Of a stretch of DNA of 64,000 bases, positions 59,650-64,000 are shown in pieces. The notes beneath the pieces were generated by a model, which worked only from the letters and a program-made list of their open reading frames with translations, made no database searches and was not told the DNA's origin. How positions within the stretch are numbered: position 1 is the stretch's first letter; each line of letters opens with the position of its first letter. The position numbers and the translations under genes are program-made. Origin of the DNA: Aerophototrophica crusticola (GTDB lineage Bacteria > Pseudomonadota > Alphaproteobacteria > Azospirillales > Azospirillaceae); contig MOEB01000012.1 of assembly GCA_001939945.1 (NCBI GenBank), positions 62,001-126,000 of the forward strand, given 5' to 3'.

Positions 59650-62379
59650 ATGGGGCTGTTGGATCGGGTGGCGGCGGTGGCGGTGCTGGCCCTGATGGTG
59701 GGGGTACAGCCCGCGGTGGCCCAGTCTGCGCCATCCGCCCCGGCACCGGCAGCCTCCGCCCCGGCGGAGGAGGTTCCCACCGGCAGGCTGCCCCAGGGCG
59801 TCACGCCCCTGCGCTATGCCCTGGACCTGGAGCTCGATCCGGACAAGGACGGGTTCACCGGCACGGCCAGCATCGCCGTCCGGCTGGACAAGCCGGCCGC
59901 CACCATCTGGCTGCATGGCCGCGACCTGGCGGTCGACTCGGTCACGGCTGTGCCTGCTAACGGCACGCCGGTTCCCGGCACCTGGGCGCAGGCCAACAAG
60001 GACGGGGTGGCGAGGGTCAGCTTCCCCGCGGCCCTGCCGGCCGGGCGGCATACGCTGGTGCTTCGCTACAAGGCGGACTACGACAAGCGCCTGTCCGGCA
60101 TCTACAAGACCACCGACGCGGGGCGCCACTACCTGTTTTCCCAGTTCCAGGCCATCAGTGCCCGCAAGGCCTGGCCCGGCTTCGACGAGCCGCGCTTCAA
60201 GACGCCCTTCGACATCAGCGTCACCGTGAAAGCGGGCGATACCGCGGTCAGCAACACCGGCGTCCTGCGGGAGGAGGCGCTGCCCGACGGCCGGCGCAAG
60301 GTCGTTTTCCGGACGACCGAACCGCTGCCCACCTACCTGCTTGCCTTCGCCGTGGGCCCGCTGGACGTGGTGGAGGGGCCGGCCCTGCCGCCCAACGCGG
60401 TGCGCAAGCACCCCGTCCCCCTGCGCGGCGTCGCGGCCAAGGGGAAGGGGAAGGGGGAGCGGATGCGCCGCGCCCTGGCGGAGACGGGGGCCATGGTGGA
60501 GGTGCTGGAGCGATACTTCGGCATGCCCTACCCGTTCGACAAGCTGGACCTGATCGCCGCCGTGGACTTCGGCGCCGGGGCCATGGAGAACGCCGGCGCC
60601 ATCGTCTATGCGGAGCGGCGCATCCTGGTGGGCGACGAAACGCCGGCGGCGGAGCTGCGCGCCTATGCCAACACCCACATGCATGAGCTGGCGCACATGT
60701 GGTTCGGCGACCTGGTGACGCCGGCCTGGTGGGACGACCTCTGGCTGAACGAGAGCTTCGCCACCTGGATGGCCGCCAAGGCGGTGGCGGAGTGGCAGCC
60801 CGGCCAGGGGCTGGAGCGGGTGGTGCAGGGCGACGCCATCGAGGCCATGGACCTGGACAGCCTGGCCAGCACCCGCCGCATCCGCCAACCCATCGACAGC
60901 GTCAACGACATCTCCAACGCCTTCGACGCCATCACCTACCGCAAGGGCGGCGGCGTGCTGAACATGGTGGAGCGCTACCTGGGCCCAGACCGGTTCCGGG
61001 AGGCGGTGCGCACCCACCTGAAACGCCATGCCGGCGGTGTCGCCACGTCGGAGGACTTCTTCCGGTCGGTGGCCGACACGGCGGGCGACCCACGGCTGGT
61101 GGAGGTTCTGAAGGCCTTCGTCGGCCAGACCGGCGTGCCGCTGGTCAGCGCGGACTGGACCTGCGACGCTGGCGGCAAGGCCACGGTGACCCTCACCCAG
61201 TCCCGCTACGCGCCCCTGGGTTCCGCCATTGAGGCCAAACAGGCTTGGCCGCTGCCCGTCTGCCTGCGCAGCGCCGGGCCGGGTGGGGAGGAGGTCTGCG
61301 GGTTGGTGGAGGGGCCGGCGGCCCGGTTCGACCTGCCGACCAACCAGTGCCCCGCGGCCATCGTGCCCAACGCGGGCGGTGCCGGGTACTACCGCTTCAC
61401 CGTGCCGGCGGACAAGTGGGCGGCACTGGTTTCCGCCTTGCCGACCCTGCCGCCGGCGGAGCAGTTGGCGGTGCTGGACAGCCTGTGGGCCGGTGTCGCC
61501 GCCGGCCATGCCGATGCCGGGGAGTTCATGGGCGCCGCCCTGTCCGTGGCCCCGGCCGGCACCCAGGACGTGACCTCCATGAACCTGCGGCGGCTGCGCA
61601 CGGTGCTGGACACGCTGCTGGACCCGGCGGGACGGCCGGCGGCGCAGCAGGCCCTGGCCCGCGCCTACCGCCCGGTGCTGGACCGCGTCGGGCTTGTGCC
61701 CGGCGGGGCGGCGGACAAGGCGGACCCCATCAACACCGGCCTGCTGCGGGCGGAGCTGGCCCGTTTCCTCGCCCTGGACCTGCGCGACCCGGACACCCGC
61801 GCCAAGCTCACCGACATGGCACGGCGCGGCATCGGCTTCGGTGTCCCGGCCGAGCCGGCGGCCCTCCCGGGCGACCTGTCGGACACGGCCCTGGCGGTGG
61901 CGGCGCAGGAGCTGGGTCGGCCCTTCGTGGAGCGGCTGGGGCAGGAGGTGGCGGCGTCCACCGACAGCCTCGCCCGGGTGGAGCGGCTGCGCGCCATGGC
62001 CCGGGTGACCGAGCCGGAGCTGGCCGGTGAGGTGCGGGACCTGGTCTTCGGCGAGCTGCTGCGGGTCAGCGAGGTGCGCCGCCTGCTGGAGGCCCACGCG
62101 GAGGAGCCGGCCAACCGGGACGCGCTGTGGGCCTGGATGCGTGACAACGCCGCCAAGCTCAGCAAGGCCGTGGGCCCTGGCGGCACGGCCCGGCTGTCCC
62201 GCTATGTGGAGGATGGCTGCACGACCGCGCGGCGGGATGAGGTCAAGGCCACGCTCCAGCCCCTGATGGCCGATGCCCCCGGCGGGCCGCGGACGCTGGA
62301 ACAGTCGCTGGAGAGGATCACCCTCTGCGCCGCCCTGGCGGACGCGCAGAAGGGCCGCGTCGGTGAACGGCTGAAATGA
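59650..62379 (+). CDS. M1-family aminopeptidase (secreted)
   Basis: 909-aa zinc aminopeptidase with a signal peptide (VAAVAVLALMVGVQPAVA-QSA) and an Ala/Pro linker. The exopeptidase motif GAMEN is near residue 308; the zinc site is H345-ELAH-349 with Glu368 18 residues on (HELAHMWFGDLV...WLNESFATW). The proton-donor Tyr lies in the following domain (TYRKGGGVLNMVERYLG). The C-terminal ERAP-like helical part is complete. It trims N-terminal residues of peptides in the periplasm or outside. It may act with the S46 peptidase in peptide use. ATGA overlap with the next gene. Confidence 0.94.
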   Translation: MGLLDRVAAVAVLALMVGVQPAVAQSAPSAPAPAASAPAEEVPTGRLPQGVTPLRYALDLELDPDKDGFTGTASIAVRLDKPAATIWLHGRDLAVDSVTAVPANGTPVPGTWAQANKDGVARVSFPAALPAGRHTLVLRYKADYDKRLSGIYKTTDAGRHYLFSQFQAISARKAWPGFDEPRFKTPFDISVTVKAGDTAVSNTGVLREEALPDGRRKVVFRTTEPLPTYLLAFAVGPLDVVEGPALPPNAVRKHPVPLRGVAAKGKGKGERMRRALAETGAMVEVLERYFGMPYPFDKLDLIAAVDFGAGAMENAGAIVYAERRILVGDETPAAELRAYANTHMHELAHMWFGDLVTPAWWDDLWLNESFATWMAAKAVAEWQPGQGLERVVQGDAIEAMDLDSLASTRRIRQPIDSVNDISNAFDAITYRKGGGVLNMVERYLGPDRFREAVRTHLKRHAGGVATSEDFFRSVADTAGDPRLVEVLKAFVGQTGVPLVSADWTCDAGGKATVTLTQSRYAPLGSAIEAKQAWPLPVCLRSAGPGGEEVCGLVEGPAARFDLPTNQCPAAIVPNAGGAGYYRFTVPADKWAALVSALPTLPPAEQLAVLDSLWAGVAAGHADAGEFMGAALSVAPAGTQDVTSMNLRRLRTVLDTLLDPAGRPAAQQALARAYRPVLDRVGLVPGGAADKADPINTGLLRAELARFLALDLRDPDTRAKLTDMARRGIGFGVPAEPAALPGDLSDTALAVAAQELGRPFVERLGQEVAASTDSLARVERLRAMARVTEPELAGEVRDLVFGELLRVSEVRRLLEAHAEEPANRDALWAWMRDNAAKLSKAVGPGGTARLSRYVEDGCTTARRDEVKATLQPLMADAPGGPRTLEQSLERITLCAALADAQKGRVGERLK

Positions 62380-63122
62380 CGGGCGACCTATTGGCCGCGG
62401 CACCCCTGCTGCTGGCGGCGGCTTTCCTGGCGGGGGCGATGAACGCGGTGGCGGGGGGCGGCAGCTTCCTGACCCTGCCGGCCCTGGTCTGGGCCGGGGT
62501 GCCGCCCGTGATGGCCAACGCCACGGGCACGGTGTCCCTGCTGCCCGGCTATGCCAGCGGCGCCTATGGCTACCGGGAGGACCTTGGCGCGCTGTCGGGG
62601 GTGGGGCGGCTCTGCCTCGTCTCCATGGCGGGCGGGCTGCTGGGCGCGGCGCTGCTGTTGTTGACCCCGGACGCCCTGTTCCGGGCCATCGTGCCCTGGC
62701 TGCTGCTGCTGGCCACGGGCCTGTTCGCCCTGGGGCCGCGCCTGTCCCGGGGGATGGCCAAGGCGCAGGGCAGGGGGGTGCTGTATGGCGGGCTGTTCGT
62801 CGTCTCCGCCTATGGCGGCTACTTCAACGGCGGCCTGGGCATCCTGCTGTTGGCCCTGCTGTCCGTCGCCGGCAGCGGCGGGCTGAACCAGGCGCAGGCG
62901 CTGAAGAACCTGCTGTCCGCCGTGCTCACCAGCATCGCCGTGCTGGCCTATGCCGCCGGCGGCGCGGTCCGTTGGCCGGAAGCGCTGCTGATGGCCCTGG
63001 CGGCCACGGCGGGCGGCTATGCCGGGGCGCGGGTGGGCCGGCGCTTGCCCGCCAAGCTGGTCCGGGGCTTCGTGATCCTGGTGGGGCTGGGCATGGCCGC
63101 GGCGTTCTTCCGGGCCGGGTGA
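62376..63122 (+). CDS. TauE/SafE-family sulfite/organosulfonate exporter-like permease
   Basis: 248-aa membrane protein with eight hydrophobic segments in two halves. The family signatures are FLAGAMNAVAGGGSFLTLPA and GVPPVMANATGTVSLLPGYA in the first half and GGYFNGGLGILLLALLSVAG and NQAQALKNLLSAVLTSIAVL in the second. TauE/SafE permeases move sulfite, sulfoacetate or similar anions, and the true substrate here is unknown. Its start overlaps the peptidase stop. In this window it is the only sulfur-anion transporter, near sqdB and sulfotransferase genes but not linked to them. Confidence 0.9.
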   Translation: MTGDLLAAAPLLLAAAFLAGAMNAVAGGGSFLTLPALVWAGVPPVMANATGTVSLLPGYASGAYGYREDLGALSGVGRLCLVSMAGGLLGAALLLLTPDALFRAIVPWLLLLATGLFALGPRLSRGMAKAQGRGVLYGGLFVVSAYGGYFNGGLGILLLALLSVAGSGGLNQAQALKNLLSAVLTSIAVLAYAAGGAVRWPEALLMALAATAGGYAGARVGRRLPAKLVRGFVILVGLGMAAAFFRAG

Positions 63123-63125
63123 CGG

Positions 63126-64000
63126 TCAGAACGCCGCGCCGCCGGCCCCCGCCCCATCCGCCTGCTGTTGCAACGCGTCCAGCAGGCGGACCACGTCTGT
63201 GGACGCCGCCTCCACCTCCGCGATCTCCCGCAGCGCGTCGGCGGAACGGCCCGCGTTGAAGGCATCGGCCGCCGCCTTGCCGTGCTGGTGCACCAGCCGG
63301 TGCGGTCCCTCCAGGGCGGCGAAGGCCGGGTGCTGGCGGTAGGGCAGGGAACCCGCCCCGTAGTACCACTTGCCCAGTCGGCACGCCTCGTGGCTGGCCA
63401 GCTCGTCGCTGCTCAGCGTCTCGATCCCCGCCAGCATGTCCGCCAGTCGCTTCTTCCACATGACGTGGTCGACCTTGGCGATCTTCAGGATCTTGTGCGG
63501 GATGTCCTGGTCCAGCAGCTCCTTGAGCTGGCGGCCCAGCAGCCGCTCCACCCCCTTGGTGGCCTGGACGTTGCGCAGGATGGCCTGTGCGTTGCCGGCG
63601 CTGCGGTCGGCGATGCGGCCCACGCCGGCGGAAACTTCGTTGGCGGCGGCGGTCTGTTGGCTGAGGATGCTGGAGATCTCCGCCATCCGCTCGGCCGTCA
63701 GGTCGATGGCATGGGCGATGCCGGACATCTGCTCGTCCACCGCGCGCATGGCGTCCTGGCCGGCGGCCACGGCGCTGGTGCCGTCGCGCATGGCGGCGAC
63801 GATGGTCTCCATCTCCTCCTTCAGCAAGGCAATGCGGGCGCGGATGTCCTCCGTCGCCTTCGCCGTCTGGTTGGAGAGGGTCTTCACCTCCGCCGCCACC
63901 ACCGCGAACCCCTTGCCCGCCTCGCCGGCGCGGGCGGCCTCGATGGTGGCGTTCAGGGCAAGCAGGTTCGTCTGCTTGGCGATGGTCTCGATGGTGCCGA
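63126..64000 (-). CDS. methyl-accepting chemotaxis protein with C-terminal CZB domain (5' end cut)
   Basis: The N-terminus lies beyond the window. Visible from the edge is the signalling hairpin: [20 protein letters not shown] then [20 protein letters not shown], followed by helical repeats ([20 protein letters not shown]). After it comes a chemoreceptor zinc-binding (CZB) domain: His in [16 protein letters not shown], Cys in [18 protein letters not shown], His in [20 protein letters not shown]. The domain binds zinc and responds to oxidants or zinc levels in other bacteria. The receptor signals to CheA/CheW. Sensory and membrane parts cannot be seen. Confidence 0.93.
   Translation of the reverse strand, partial: GTIETIAKQTNLLALNATIEAARAGEAGKGFAVVAAEVKTLSNQTAKATEDIRARIALLKEEMETIVAAMRDGTSAVAAGQDAMRAVDEQMSGIAHAIDLTAERMAEISSILSQQTAAANEVSAGVGRIADRSAGNAQAILRNVQATKGVERLLGRQLKELLDQDIPHKILKIAKVDHVMWKKRLADMLAGIETLSSDELASHEACRLGKWYYGAGSLPYRQHPAFAALEGPHRLVHQHGKAAADAFNAGRSADALREIAEVEAASTDVVRLLDALQQQADGAGAGGAAF

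Noticed and set aside
59611-62403. 930-codon open frame antisense to the M1 peptidase gene
   Set aside because: It mirrors the M1 gene in a GC-rich genome. Its translation is low-complexity (Arg/Gln/His/Gly-rich) and has no domain pattern. Similar antisense frames at 5634-8402 and 408-1925 were rejected for the same reason.

Overview
The window is GC-rich, with dense codon-biased genes, GTG starts and many ATGA/GTGA overlaps. It looks like the chromosome of an alphaproteobacterium. A small SRP RNA just upstream of dnaX-ybaB-recR, a CycM-type membrane-anchored cytochrome c, many PAS/hybrid histidine kinases, TRAP-type binding proteins and a UDP-sulfoquinovose synthase all fit an Azospirillaceae/Rhodospirillales-like organism. 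No rRNA or tRNA is present, so the genus is an inference.

Layout. 1-6.3 kb: MarR regulator (cut by the window edge), M17 aminopeptidase, two glutathione transferases, an orphan TAXI binding protein, an acetyltransferase, a HupE/UreJ-like membrane protein and a decayed PAS-type gene. 6.4-14.3 kb: S46 peptidase, DUF1579 lipocalin-like protein, GhrA, a large porin and a CHASE4/PAS histidine kinase. 14.4-19 kb: hisN-yejB-yejE-yejF, a peptide ABC importer without its binding protein. 19-26.4 kb: a nucleotidyltransferase-fold protein behind two matching operator-like palindromes, cytochrome c, kdsB, pheA, a repeat-rich periplasmic protein, an epimerase and nudC. 26.5-31.4 kb: an MNT/HEPN toxin-antitoxin pair, the SRP RNA, dnaX-ybaB, a DUF1272 protein, recR and a PAS protein. 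31.5-35.3 kb: sulfolipid-type genes (glycosyltransferase, sqdB, PAP2 phosphatase). 35.4-41 kb: a hybrid kinase and a chaperone-usher pair without a pilin. 41.3-44 kb: DUF6916, a GNAT and three tandem tail-collar proteins.

The most interesting region is 44.2-54.9 kb, which I read as a heavily tailored lasso-peptide gene cluster. A tight minus-strand operon carries an ABC exporter, a PqqD-like leader-binding protein (B1), a PRMT-like methyltransferase, a transglutaminase-like leader protease (B2), a sulfotransferase, an HPr-kinase-like kinase and an asparagine-synthetase-like cyclase (C). Next to it on the plus strand are a 52-codon precursor candidate and a JmjC-type oxygenase. The precursor has a YxxPxL-like leader motif, Thr at position -2 and a 15-residue core, Ala1...Asp8...Ser15. 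A 13-bp tandem duplication at the end of the core creates its stop codon. Without it the core would be 22 residues.

55-64 kb: small unknown genes, another hybrid kinase (PAS-HisKA-REC-Hpt), an orphan DctP binding protein, a large M1 aminopeptidase, a TauE/SafE permease and a CZB-domain chemoreceptor cut by the window end. Several gene junctions hold inverted-repeat elements whose ends supply the neighbouring stop codons, and one GC-rich intergenic element occurs three times.
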